Below, piece after piece: positions 1 through 6,988 of a stretch of 9,401 nucleotides of DNA. The stretch is from Bacteroidales bacterium (GTDB lineage Bacteria; Bacteroidota; Bacteroidia; Bacteroidales; WCHB1-69). Position 1 is the first letter of the stretch, and each line of letters opens with the position of its first letter. The notes beneath the pieces were generated by a model that saw nothing but the letters and a program-made list of their open reading frames with translations, ran no database searches and was not told the DNA's origin. The DNA lies in assembly GCA_028684405.1 (NCBI GenBank), contig JAQUGA010000087.1:1-9401 (forward strand). Direction: 5' to 3'. Both the position numbers and the translations under genes were made by a program.

Positions 1-199
1 GTGATGAGTGATGAGTGATGAGTGATGAGTTTGGAGTTTGGAGTTTGTATGCTTTTGATATGGAGTTGATATGCTTTTGATATGGAGTTAGAGCTTTTAA
101 GCAATTAAATATCAGGGACTTAAGTTGGAAAAGTATTGCTAAGGGTGTGTAAGACGTTGATTTTAAGAGAGTTATAGTCGCTAAAAAAACGTTGATTTT
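1..199. repeat. Long direct repeat, left copy, starting with GTGATGA heptamers
   Basis: The first 28 bases are four head-to-tail GTGATGA heptamers; the array may continue beyond the window edge. After it, bases 29-127 are identical to 738-836, and similarity then continues with scattered substitutions to about base 190-199. The offset between copies is 709 bp after the heptamer arrays. No reading frame in this unit looks like a protein. The unit also contains a short internal duplication, GATATGGAGTT, repeated within about 25 bases. It is a non-coding genomic repeat of unknown function. Confidence 0.85.
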
Positions 200-285
200 C
201 ATGAAATGGAGGGGAATAAGGAGTTTTTATTGAATATTACGATATAATCTGAATGCATAAAAGGATAAAACAAGAGATCCTCCCT

Positions 286-404
286 GATCCTGAAACAAGT
301 TCAGGATGACGGGTGACCGTTCAGGGTGACGCCCTGAAACAAGTTCAGGATGACACGGATGACCCCCTGAAACAAAACAGATCCTGAAACAAGTTCAGGA
401 TGAC
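286..404. repeat. Three palindromic CCTGAA-ACAAG-TTCAGG repeats
   Basis: The 17-mer CCTGAAACAAGTTCAGG occurs at 289-305, 333-349 and 383-399, each followed by ATGAC. A broken half copy (CCCCTGAAACAAAACAG) lies at 364-380. Each unit is a 6-bp inverted repeat around ACAAG, so it can form a small hairpin on either strand. From general knowledge, this palindrome and its spurious translation ILNLFQDL recur between genes in many unrelated bacterial genomes, much like REP elements. Here the units are spaced 44 and 50 bp apart. Function is unknown. Confidence 0.85.
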
Positions 405-429
405 GGATGACACGGATGACACGGATGAC
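398..429. repeat. Short GGATGAC tandem repeats
   Basis: GGATGAC occurs at 398-404, 405-411, 414-420 and 423-429, the last two preceded by an AC spacer. The array grows directly out of the tail of the third palindromic repeat (TTCAGGATGAC), which suggests slippage or duplication of that tail. It is non-coding. Confidence 0.75.
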
Positions 430-459
430 GGGGGTGACAGTGGAAAGTTTGTAAAGTGT

Positions 460-676
460 AAAGTGATGGTCGTCGCGGATGGCTTTTGGTGGACGGGTGG
501 GTTTTGGTGGTCGGGTGGCTTTTGGTGGTCGGGTGGTCGGGTGGACAGGTGGTCGGGTGGCTTTTGGTGGTCGGGTGGTCGGGTGGTCGGGTGGTCGGGT
601 GGTCGGGTGGACAGGAAGAGTTGAAAGTGGAAAGTGGAAAGTGATGGTGGTCGCGGATGGCTTTTGGTGGACGGGT
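460..676. repeat. G/T-rich minisatellite bounded by a 39-bp direct repeat
   Basis: A 39-bp unit at 460-498 recurs at 638-676 with one mismatch; it contains GTCGCGGATGGC followed by TTTTGGTGGACGGGT. Between the copies the plus strand is almost entirely G and T, built from GGCTTTTGGTGGTCGGGT-like and GGTGGACAGG-like blocks. Base composition differs sharply from the AT-rich surroundings. Long frames exist only because the repeat lacks stop codons in several phases; their translations are Pro/His/Thr or Gly/Trp low-complexity and are not credible proteins. Confidence 0.8.
567..606. repeat. Five tandem copies of GTGGTCGG
   Basis: The 8-bp unit GTGGTCGG is repeated five times without interruption, followed by GTGGACAGG. 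It gives regularly spaced GG and GGG runs on the plus strand, which could form a two- or three-layer G-quadruplex. It is the most regular part of the surrounding minisatellite and a likely site of copy-number change. Confidence 0.8.
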
Positions 677-695
677 TATGAGTTGAAAGTGAAAA

Positions 696-901
696 GTGAT
701 GAGTGATGAGTGATGAGTGATGAGTGATGAGTGATGAGTTTGGAGTTTGGAGTTTGTATGCTTTTGATATGGAGTTGATATGCTTTTGATATGGAGTTAG
801 AGCTTTTAAGCAATTAAATATCAGGGACTTAAGTTGAAAAGGTATTACTAAGGGCATGTAAGACTTTGATTTTAAGAGAGTTACAGGCATTGAAAAACGC
901 T
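696..901. repeat. Long direct repeat, right copy, with six GTGATGA heptamers
   Basis: Six perfect GTGATGA heptamers fill 696-737, against four visible in the left copy. The sequence from 738 to 836 is identical to 29-127. After that, similarity decays through substitutions such as TTGGAAAAG versus TTGAAAAGG and ends near 890-901. The near-perfect first 99 bp next to a diverged tail suggests either recent gene conversion of the left half or unequal constraint. Confidence 0.85.
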
Positions 902-1086
902 TGTTTTAAGGTCTTTTTAGTGATATTAAGTGGCTTCGGGGGTTCTAATTTTTTCAAACCACAAATATCCAATCGACGAAAATCTTTAAAATAAATTACT
1001 ATTGTCCGATAAAATAATAAAGTATTGTTTTGGCGTAAATTGCTTCTATCAATTTTTTCCTCAATCCTACATTTGGACCCCGCTCA

Positions 1087-1323
1087 ATGTCCAGGATAAA
1101 TTTATTTTCGGCAATTTACACTCTTTATGGAGGTGAAATAAATTGCGGAAAAGCAATATTTTTTAAAAAAAACAAAACCAAGCCTCTCTTTTTTATTTTA
1201 TACATATTCGCTTCTTATGCAGTGTTTTATACCGTTACGGTTTCTATAATAGTCCAATTCAATAAATATTTTTTATACTCTAATACCAATTTGAAAAATA
1301 ATATAGTCCAATTTCGCTTTTAG
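1087..1323 (+). CDS. Doubtful small hypothetical protein, 78 aa
   Basis: This is an ATG-started frame of 78 codons ending in TAG. The product would have one hydrophobic stretch (about residues 33-57, starting PLFFILYIFASYAV) after a lysine-rich KKNKTK segment, so a single-pass membrane peptide is conceivable. I recognise no family. A TACATTTG sequence at 1068-1075 fits the Bacteroidota -7 promoter consensus TAnnTTTG, but no TTG box lies at the usual distance upstream, and the ATG would be almost leaderless. The frame overlaps an inverted-repeat arm (1281-1311) and lies in AT-rich DNA where such frames arise easily. It is the only plus-strand candidate in the window and is more likely not a gene. 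Confidence 0.15.
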   Translation: MSRINLFSAIYTLYGGEINCGKAIFFKKNKTKPLFFILYIFASYAVFYTVTVSIIVQFNKYFLYSNTNLKNNIVQFRF

Positions 1324-1521
1324 CTCATTGTGCTATTTATTTTAAGCATCGGCATTATGCAAATTATAAAATTGTAGGACATAAGTGTCAAAACGTAGAC
1401 TGTCTACAATTTTAATTTGGTATAACAGAAACTCTATCGGCATAAATCCCGCTTTGCGAGGACATGCAATACTAAATTTCAAATTATTCGTTGGACTAAT
1501 TTGAAATAAGTATTGGTATTA
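1281..1521. repeat. Inverted repeat TAATACCAAT-N13-TAGTCCAA, arms 210 bp apart
   Basis: TAATACCAAT (1281-1290) followed 13 bases later by TAGTCCAA (1304-1311) reappears in reverse complement as TTGGACTA (1491-1498), 13 bases, ATTGGTATTA (1512-1521). All 18 fixed positions and the spacer length agree, while the AT-rich spacer differs. An additional direct copy of ATAGTCCAATT lies at 1249-1259 (matching 1303-1313), and a partial TTTGGTATAA at 1417-1426. The bipartite pattern with preserved spacing looks like protein-binding ends or a structured element. Confidence 0.6.
1367..1414. repeat. 11-bp inverted repeat with smaller hairpins inside
   Basis: TAAAATTGTAG (1367-1377) pairs perfectly with CTACAATTTTA (1404-1414) across 26 bases. 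Inside are GACA-TAAG-TGTC (1378-1389) and GTAGAC-T-GTCTAC (1395-1407), the latter competing with the outer stem for CTAC. The centre of this structure is within about 10 bp of the centre of the larger inverted repeat at 1281-1521, so the two are nested. No gene follows closely on the plus strand, so it does not look like an ordinary terminator. Confidence 0.6.
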
Positions 1522-1578
1522 CATAAGATAATCAGATTTATATCGGACAACAGTGATAAAAAATCTAGCATATTGAAT

Positions 1579-1613
1579 AAAAAACGACCGCAGTAATTTA
1601 CTACGGTCGTTTT
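1579..1613 (-). terminator. Intrinsic terminator of hppA
   Basis: Beginning about 20 bases after the hppA stop, AAAACGACCG (1581-1590) and CGGTCGTTTT (1604-1613) form a 10-bp stem. It is extended past one mismatch by AGTA/TACT around an ATT loop. Read on the minus strand the stem is followed by a run of six T (complement of 1579-1584), the classical rho-independent layout. The plus-strand side also has four T, so it may work in both directions. Confidence 0.88.
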
Positions 1614-1633
1614 GCATAGAGCCATATTGAATT

Positions 1634-3835
1634 TTATAATAAAGAAAAGACGCCAGTAAGTCCTGCCATAACGATAGAGACCATGGTCATTAATTTGATT
1701 AGGATATTCAAACTTGGACCCGAAGTGTCTTTAAAAGGATCACCAACGGTGTCTCCAACGACGGTAGCTTTGTGAACATCGCTTCCTTTTCCGCCATAAT
1801 TTCCTTCCTCCACATATTTTTTAGCATTGTCCCAAGCTCCACCTGAGTTGGCCATAAAAATAGCCAAAACAAATCCAGTGGAGAGACCGCCTACAAGAAG
1901 TCCCATAACACCAGAAACTCCCAATACGATTCCAGTAATAATCGGAACAAGAACAGCGACTGCTGAAGGGAGGATCATTTCTCTTTGTGCTCCTTTTGTC
2001 GAAATAGCAACACATGTTTCGTAATCTGGTTCTGCTTCTCCGGTAAGAATACCTTTAATGTCTCTAAATTGGCGACGAACTTCTTCCACCATTTTTTGAG
2101 CAGCACGACCCACAGCATTCATGGTAAGACCTGCAAAAACGAAAGTTAAAACAGAACCCAGGAAAATACCAACCAATACTTTTGGATTCATCAGATGGAC
2201 TTCGTAATAGGTCATAAAATCCATAATGGAAGCTTCCGAAGTTTTAATAACATCTCCGCTCACTACCATGGTGGTTTGTCCCACACGAATAAGTCCAATT
2301 TTAATCTCTTCAATATAGGATGCTAAAAGAGCTAATGCAGTAAGAGCTGCAGACCCAATAGCAAAACCTTTTCCTGTTGCAGCTGTTGTATTTCCTAGAG
2401 CATCTAAAGCATCTGTACGTTTACGGACTTCAGGTCCAAGTTTGCTCATTTCAGCATTTCCACCGGCATTGTCAGCGATGGGGCCGTAAGCATCCGTAGC
2501 TAGGGTAATACCAAGCGTTGAAAGCATTCCTACAGCAGCAATACCAACACCATAAAGTCCTGCACTTAAATTTGAAAGGTCAAATTTTGCTGCAAATAAA
2601 TAAGATAAAATAATACCAACCACTATAGCACCAACGCTAATTGCTGTTGAAATCATACCTGAACCGATTCCTGAAATAATAACGGTTGCAGGGCCGGTTT
2701 CAGCCGATTTTGCAATGAGTCTTGTGGGTTTGTATGCGTGCGAAGTGTAATATTCTGTACCTTGTCCGATAACGATTCCAACAATCAAACCAATTACAAC
2801 TGCAAACGAAACATACTGCCAATTAGGCATTCCTAGCAAATACATAATTCCAAATGTACCAACAGCAACCAAAGCAGAACTTACATTCACTCCAAATCCA
2901 AGTGAACCAAGCAACTGTTTCATGCTTGCCCCCTCTTTGGTTCTTACCAGAAAAATTCCAATAATGGAAAGAACGATTCCCAGAGCTGCAATTAGCATAG
3001 GTGCAAAAACAGCTTTAAGTTGAATTTCGGCAGACCAGTCTGAGCTAAAATAAGCAGCAGCTCCCAGAGCAGCAGTAGCCAAAATTGAACCCACATAAGA
3101 TTCGTATAAATCGGCACCCATTCCGGCAACGTCGCCCACATTATCACCCACATTATCGGCAATTGTAGCAGGATTACGAGGATCATCTTCAGGAATTCCC
3201 GCTTCTACTTTGCCAACAAGGTCGGCACCCACATCGGCAGCTTTGGTATAAATACCTCCTCCCACACGAGCAAAAAGTGCTTGCAATGACGCTCCCATTC
3301 CAAAGGTTAACATGGTTGTGGTGATCATAATCATTTTATGTTTTGCATCCACATCTTCAACAAACGCATCCAGCACTAAATACCAAACTGAAATATCAAG
3401 CAATGCAAGTCCAACAACAACCAATCCCATTACAGCACCCGAGCGGAAGGCTACTTTTAAAGCACCATCCAACGATGTTCTTGCAGCATGTGCAGTACGA
3501 GCTGAGGCGTAGGTAGCTGTTTTCATTCCTAAGAAACCTGCTAAACCACTAAAAAACCCACCCGTTAAAAATGCAAATGGAACCCATTCATTCTGAAGGT
3601 GAAAAACATATGCTAAAATTGCAAAAAAGATGGCCATTATGATAAAAACCACAGTCACAACTTTATACTGTTGCTTCAAATAAGACATAGCTCCTTTGCG
3701 AACATGAAGAGCAATTTTTTTCATCGTGTCTGTTCCTTCATCAAGCTTCATCAATTCTCTAAAGAAATGCCAAGCAAATAGCAGAGCCAATATTGAAGCA
3801 AACGGGATAAACCAAAACATCATGTCAGTACTCAT
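1634..3835 (-). CDS. hppA: Membrane-bound ion-pumping pyrophosphatase, K+-dependent, Na+-type
   Basis: Hydrolyses cytoplasmic pyrophosphate and uses the energy to pump Na+ and/or H+ out across the inner membrane. It is 733 residues, full length for the family, with the expected many hydrophobic helices. Visible motifs: DVGADLVGKVE (201-211) and the DNVGDNVGD acidic triad (D227, D231, D235) that bind Mg-PPi; TDAYGPIADNAGGN (447-460); NSGGAWDNAKKY (663-674); GDTVGDPFKDTSGP (694-707). In GNTTAATGKG (481-490), Ala485 and Gly488 are the K+-dependent type; K+-independent enzymes have Lys at the first position. Glu245 in ADLYESY lies at the Na+-pump position rather than the later H+-pump position. 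T91, F95 and D147 resemble the residues recalled for dual Na+/H+ pumps. The ATG at 3835 begins MSTDMMFW, directly before the first membrane helix; its leader has no Shine-Dalgarno, as usual in Bacteroidota. It is separate from pgk by 261 bp and ended by the terminator at 1579-1613, so it is probably transcribed on its own. Confidence 0.97.
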   Translation of the reverse strand: MSTDMMFWFIPFASILALLFAWHFFRELMKLDEGTDTMKKIALHVRKGAMSYLKQQYKVVTVVFIIMAIFFAILAYVFHLQNEWVPFAFLTGGFFSGLAGFLGMKTATYASARTAHAARTSLDGALKVAFRSGAVMGLVVVGLALLDISVWYLVLDAFVEDVDAKHKMIMITTTMLTFGMGASLQALFARVGGGIYTKAADVGADLVGKVEAGIPEDDPRNPATIADNVGDNVGDVAGMGADLYESYVGSILATAALGAAAYFSSDWSAEIQLKAVFAPMLIAALGIVLSIIGIFLVRTKEGASMKQLLGSLGFGVNVSSALVAVGTFGIMYLLGMPNWQYVSFAVVIGLIVGIVIGQGTEYYTSHAYKPTRLIAKSAETGPATVIISGIGSGMISTAISVGAIVVGIILSYLFAAKFDLSNLSAGLYGVGIAAVGMLSTLGITLATDAYGPIADNAGGNAEMSKLGPEVRKRTDALDALGNTTAATGKGFAIGSAALTALALLASYIEEIKIGLIRVGQTTMVVSGDVIKTSEASIMDFMTYYEVHLMNPKVLVGIFLGSVLTFVFAGLTMNAVGRAAQKMVEEVRRQFRDIKGILTGEAEPDYETCVAISTKGAQREMILPSAVAVLVPIITGIVLGVSGVMGLLVGGLSTGFVLAIFMANSGGAWDNAKKYVEEGNYGGKGSDVHKATVVGDTVGDPFKDTSGPSLNILIKLMTMVSIVMAGLTGVFSLL

Positions 3836-4032
3836 AATCAGTTATTGTATTAGTTAATATTAATTTTATATTTCAAAGAAATGTCTTTAAAACCGGTGCA
3901 AAATTCCATAAAAAAAATGAATAAAAAAATTTATTAACAATAATAGTATTGATTTTAGTATATTCGATCAAAAACGGCATTCTGTTCATCTTGCATAGAA
4001 AAGAGAAATGACTATTGTATTCAATGCAAAAC

Positions 4033-4076
4033 AAACGCATAAGGCATTGATTTAATGCACAATACCAAATGCGTTT
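4033..4076 (-). terminator. Possible terminator hairpin behind pgk
   Basis: AAACGCAT (4033-4040) and ATGCGTTT (4069-4076) are perfect complements, and the 28-base loop holds a second small stem GCATT-GATTT-AATGC (4044-4058). On the minus strand it starts 20 bases after the pgk stop and runs into GTTTGTTTTGCATTG, which is T-rich but not a clean T tract. The placement supports a terminator between pgk and hppA; the weak, AT-rich stem argues for caution. The rest of 3836-4096 is AT-rich with no gene, and I find no good TAnnTTTG promoter for hppA in it. Confidence 0.35.
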
Positions 4077-4096
4077 ACGACAATAATTATGTCTAA

Positions 4097-5380
4097 CTAT
4101 GCATCTTTGGTCAATAAAGATATGGGTTTAATTCCGAATGCACTACCCGATTCTACAGCTTTCAAAACGGCTCCGCCGCCTGTAAAAATATAATACCTTG
4201 GACAGTCGATGGCCATAATATACAATCCTGGCAAAAGTCGTTTAAGTTCCTGCAGGGTATCGCCACCTCCGTATAACTTTATTCCTTGAGGATTATCATC
4301 AATCAATACATCCAAGGCAATGGTGCCTTCGTTAAAGTGAGGTGTGTAACCCATTACGGCGTTTACAAATATGGTGTGTGCTTTGTGAAAAATGCTATGA
4401 ACTTCAGGATCATTAAAGGATTCTTTAGCAATATCTAAAACGAAATTCAACTTCGCTCCTTTCTCAAGCATTAATATATTGTGTTTGCGATATTTTCCTT
4501 CAATTTTCCCTTCCATAGTATCCGACTCAATGATGTATTTTAATTCCACAATTTTACCAGGAAAATCGGCACTATATTCAACAAACTTACGAGCATGCTC
4601 AATGTCCTCTTCACTAATTCCATTAATTTGAAAGCCATATTTGGCACTGAGATAGGCATTGTAAATTACTCCACCCAAAACCAAATAATCTGCTTCCCGC
4701 AGCAAAGCATACAGGGGTTCAATTTTGGTATCAAATTTAGCACCGGCCACAACGGCTATAAATGGACGATTGGGCTTGAAAATTCGTTCCAAATTATCAA
4801 TCTCTTTTTCCATCAAAAAGCCAGCATAAGAAGGCAATTTTTCTGCAATTTTAAAGGTTGAAGTGTGAGCTTGCCAAGATCCAAAAGCATCATTTACAAA
4901 CAAATCGGCTATGCTTGCCAAATCAACTGCCATGGCCTCAGCCAGTTCGCCTTTATCTTCTTCGCCAGCAAACCAACGGGTATTGGGCAGATAGATGCCT
5001 TCAATTTCATTATTGCGTAGCTGATCGACAAGGGGTTTTAAATCTTCAATAAAATCGGTAATTCCAGCTTTGCCATCTGCTTTTAACTGGGGAATTACAA
5101 AATTAATCTGCAATTTCTTTTTAAGATATTCAACAATGGGTTCGATGGAAGAGCCTTCAGAAATATCTATTTCGCCCGTTTTTTTGTTTTTTGGCCGACC
5201 GTTATGCGTCATTATTATCAGCTTTCCTCCGCGGGATACAATGTTAAACAATGTTGGGAAAGTAACTTCAATTCGATAGGGATCGTGTATAAATCCTTTT
5301 TTAACCACATTGTGGTCGACTCTTAATAATACAATTTTGTTACGTAAATCTGCTTCTCTAACCGATTTTAATACTTTCAT
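4097..5380 (-). CDS. pgk: Divergent phosphoglycerate kinase homologue
   Basis: Phosphoglycerate kinase moves a phosphate between 1,3-bisphosphoglycerate and ADP in glycolysis. This 427-residue protein (family usually 390-420) has both PGK lobes in order: LLRVDHNV (18-25), R36, THNGRP (58-63), NTRWF (133-137), VNDAFG (162-167), LPSYAGFLMEKE (182-193), AGAKFDTK (212-219, with the two phosphate-binding lysines K215 and K219), GGGDT (371-375) and TGGGA (400-404). It is unusual at other sites. NDAFGTAHRAH is shortened to NDAFGSWQAH, replacing the substrate-binding Arg by Gln170. WNGPMGVFE is VNAVMG followed by a two-residue shorter stretch, so the ribose-binding Glu seems lost. The LDIGPKT motif is LDIAKES. 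Residues 276-310 are not alignable by eye. The ATG at 5380 follows the glycosyltransferase stop by 18 bases, suggesting co-transcription. Either a fast-evolving true PGK or a paralogue with altered activity; membership of the fold is certain, activity is not. Confidence 0.85.
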   Translation of the reverse strand: MKVLKSVREADLRNKIVLLRVDHNVVKKGFIHDPYRIEVTFPTLFNIVSRGGKLIIMTHNGRPKNKKTGEIDISEGSSIEPIVEYLKKKLQINFVIPQLKADGKAGITDFIEDLKPLVDQLRNNEIEGIYLPNTRWFAGEEDKGELAEAMAVDLASIADLFVNDAFGSWQAHTSTFKIAEKLPSYAGFLMEKEIDNLERIFKPNRPFIAVVAGAKFDTKIEPLYALLREADYLVLGGVIYNAYLSAKYGFQINGISEEDIEHARKFVEYSADFPGKIVELKYIIESDTMEGKIEGKYRKHNILMLEKGAKLNFVLDIAKESFNDPEVHSIFHKAHTIFVNAVMGYTPHFNEGTIALDVLIDDNPQGIKLYGGGDTLQELKRLLPGLYIMAIDCPRYYIFTGGGAVLKAVESGSAFGIKPISLLTKDA

Positions 5381-5398
5381 ATTTATTATATTTTTGAT

Positions 5399-6970
5399 TT
5401 AATTCCAAAATGGATTTTTTACTATCTGAATATTTAACTTCTCAAGGTAATCAGGCATCTCTGCTTGTCCGTTATCTAAAACAATAAAATCAAGGTTTTG
5501 TTCTATTAAATTTATACAATTTTGCTCACTTGGAATAAAGTCATAAGCCGCTTTGTAATCAGTAAAAAACATAATTTGGATGTTTGCATAATAAGGGGTG
5601 TTGAAAATAACATAAGAGGTGTCGGGAATAAGTTGGGGCAATACTCCTATTAGGTTTAATTCTTTGGTTTTAACAGCACGCATAGGGTGATTTTGAGAAT
5701 CTATTAAAGTGTGCTTTTGATGCAAGGTGTTAAAATCAAAATTTACATACGAAAACCAAAGAAGTAAAATAGTAGACAAAACAAGTGATATTAGTTTAAA
5801 TTTACACCATCTACTTGTAAGCTTTTCTATTTCAATGAATAGTAAAGCTAATGACAAAAACGCAAAAGAGGAAACCGATAAACCAAAAGAGATCATTTTG
5901 GTGGCAGCCAAAGAATAAAAAAGATAAATTGCAATGACTGACGTAGCAAGTACTATTTTATATTTTAAATTTTCGACTCGAATTAGAAGAAACACAAACC
6001 CTACAAGTAACAACCATGGGGTTAAGACAAATTTACCATACAATTTGCCGAGATTCTGAAAATGAAAATCCCAATTTCCACCATGATCTTCAATGACTTC
6101 AAAAAAGTGACGGGTATTGTAGCTGTATTCATAAGCACTTTCAATAGGAAAAGTTCTAATTATATATAATTGCCATGGAAGTGCAACAAAAACAGTTATC
6201 ATTAAAGAGATAATCAATGGAATGTATTTTTTAATTTTGAATCTGTTTTTGTCAGCGATAAGTGTGATTCCCCATCCAAGATAAATTAGTAGACCGACGA
6301 GCCATTTGACAAGGATGGCGCTTCCGCTAAACAAGCCAATCAAAACAATCCAATACCTATTGTTGGAATTTTGATATTCAAACCAAGCCCAAAATGATGC
6401 TGTAACAAAAAACACAAATGCCATATCATTGTGATCGCAAACCTGCGTACCAATGGTCAGTTCAATTAAATAATAGGAAAAAGAGAAGATAAAAGCAGCA
6501 TAAAAGCCAAGTTTTTTAGAGAAAATTATCGTTCCTATTCGATAGATTAAAAAAACCATCAATGCGTGCATCAGAATACTGGGAAAACGCACTGCCCAGG
6601 CAGAAATACCAAATGTTTTGAGACTTAATGAAATCATCCACAAAAAAAGCGGTTGTTTGTGAAGCCAAACATGATTACTAATCCAGACTTCATGAGCATA
6701 CGGAAGTACTGGATTTTTAAACAACATTGGTTTAAAAGGGTTTTCCATCATGTTTTTTGCCACCAAGGCGTGATATTGTTCATCCCAATAGAGCAAATAT
6801 GGGTCTAATAAACCCATAAACATACCCAGTAAAAAAACACCTGAAAACAATAATAGAATAGATATTTTGGATTTCCCTCTTTGAAAAAGGATTAAAGAGG
6901 TGATAATTATACAAATGGATGTATAAAAGTGGAGCAATTGAATGTTTGAGAAATAGTCTGAATTTAGCAT
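5399..6970 (-). CDS. ArnT/PMT-like membrane glycosyltransferase (GT-C fold)
   Basis: Predicted integral membrane enzyme that transfers a sugar from a polyprenyl-phosphate carrier to a lipid, glycan or protein on the outer face of the membrane. It is 523 residues from the ATG at 6970. Numbering from there: first helices, then the loop LLYWDEQYHALVAKNM with the Asp-Glu pair (D63, E64) typical of the catalytic first loop; HKQPLFLW (104-111) and ISAWAVRFPS (122-131), which match the ArnT/PMT pattern KPPLyyW...s.waaRlpS; ALPWQLY (263-269); and SLAATKMISFGL (353-364), matching the family motif around a conserved Lys. About ten hydrophobic segments are followed by a soluble tail of about 110 residues, probably periplasmic. 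An in-frame TTG at 6991 would add seven residues; I prefer the ATG. It starts 29 bases after the upstream SGNH gene and ends 18 before pgk. Acceptor and sugar cannot be deduced; lipid A, a surface polysaccharide or a protein are all possible. Confidence 0.85.
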   Translation of the reverse strand: MLNSDYFSNIQLLHFYTSICIIITSLILFQRGKSKISILLLFSGVFLLGMFMGLLDPYLLYWDEQYHALVAKNMMENPFKPMLFKNPVLPYAHEVWISNHVWLHKQPLFLWMISLSLKTFGISAWAVRFPSILMHALMVFLIYRIGTIIFSKKLGFYAAFIFSFSYYLIELTIGTQVCDHNDMAFVFFVTASFWAWFEYQNSNNRYWIVLIGLFSGSAILVKWLVGLLIYLGWGITLIADKNRFKIKKYIPLIISLMITVFVALPWQLYIIRTFPIESAYEYSYNTRHFFEVIEDHGGNWDFHFQNLGKLYGKFVLTPWLLLVGFVFLLIRVENLKYKIVLATSVIAIYLFYSLAATKMISFGLSVSSFAFLSLALLFIEIEKLTSRWCKFKLISLVLSTILLLWFSYVNFDFNTLHQKHTLIDSQNHPMRAVKTKELNLIGVLPQLIPDTSYVIFNTPYYANIQIMFFTDYKAAYDFIPSEQNCINLIEQNLDFIVLDNGQAEMPDYLEKLNIQIVKNPFWN

Positions 6971-6988
6971 TTTATAAAAAATATAGTA

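Larger units (their letters stand above)
1002..1550. mobile_element. Possible non-autonomous element bounded by TTGTCCGATA inverted repeats
   Basis: TTGTCCGATA at 1002-1011 and its exact complement TATCGGACAA at 1541-1550 face each other across 549 bp of AT-rich DNA with no convincing gene. Ten-base perfect ends in an otherwise gene-free stretch, together with the internal inverted repeats at 1281-1521, resemble an insertion-sequence remnant or MITE. I see no clear target-site duplication outside the ends and no transposase fragment inside, so the identity stays tentative; a chance match is possible. Confidence 0.3.

Noticed and set aside
286..404. Regularly spaced palindromic repeats as a CRISPR array
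   Set aside because: Only three 17-bp units, uneven spacing (44 and 50 bp), related spacers, and no cas genes in the window.
400..706. Two overlapping plus-strand open frames rich in Gly, Trp and Val
   Set aside because: They are open only because the G/T-rich repeat has no stop codons; the translations are periodic low-complexity.
345..890. Minus-strand open frame of 181 codons rich in Pro, His and Ser
   Set aside because: It is read entirely through tandem repeats, palindromes and the right copy of the direct repeat. The translation contains the well-known spurious ILNLFQDL string and has no fold-like pattern.
1068..1075. TACATTTG as a promoter for the 78-codon frame
   Set aside because: It fits the -7 consensus but lacks a -33 box at the right distance, and the downstream frame is itself doubtful.
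1415..1521. Possible integron attC site because of several short stems
   Set aside because: The stems are not arranged as R/L boxes, and no RYYYAAC/GTTRRRY ends or integrase gene are seen.
4595..5279. Plus-strand open frames opposite pgk
   Set aside because: Shadows of the pgk coding strand; no recognisable protein features and no promoter.
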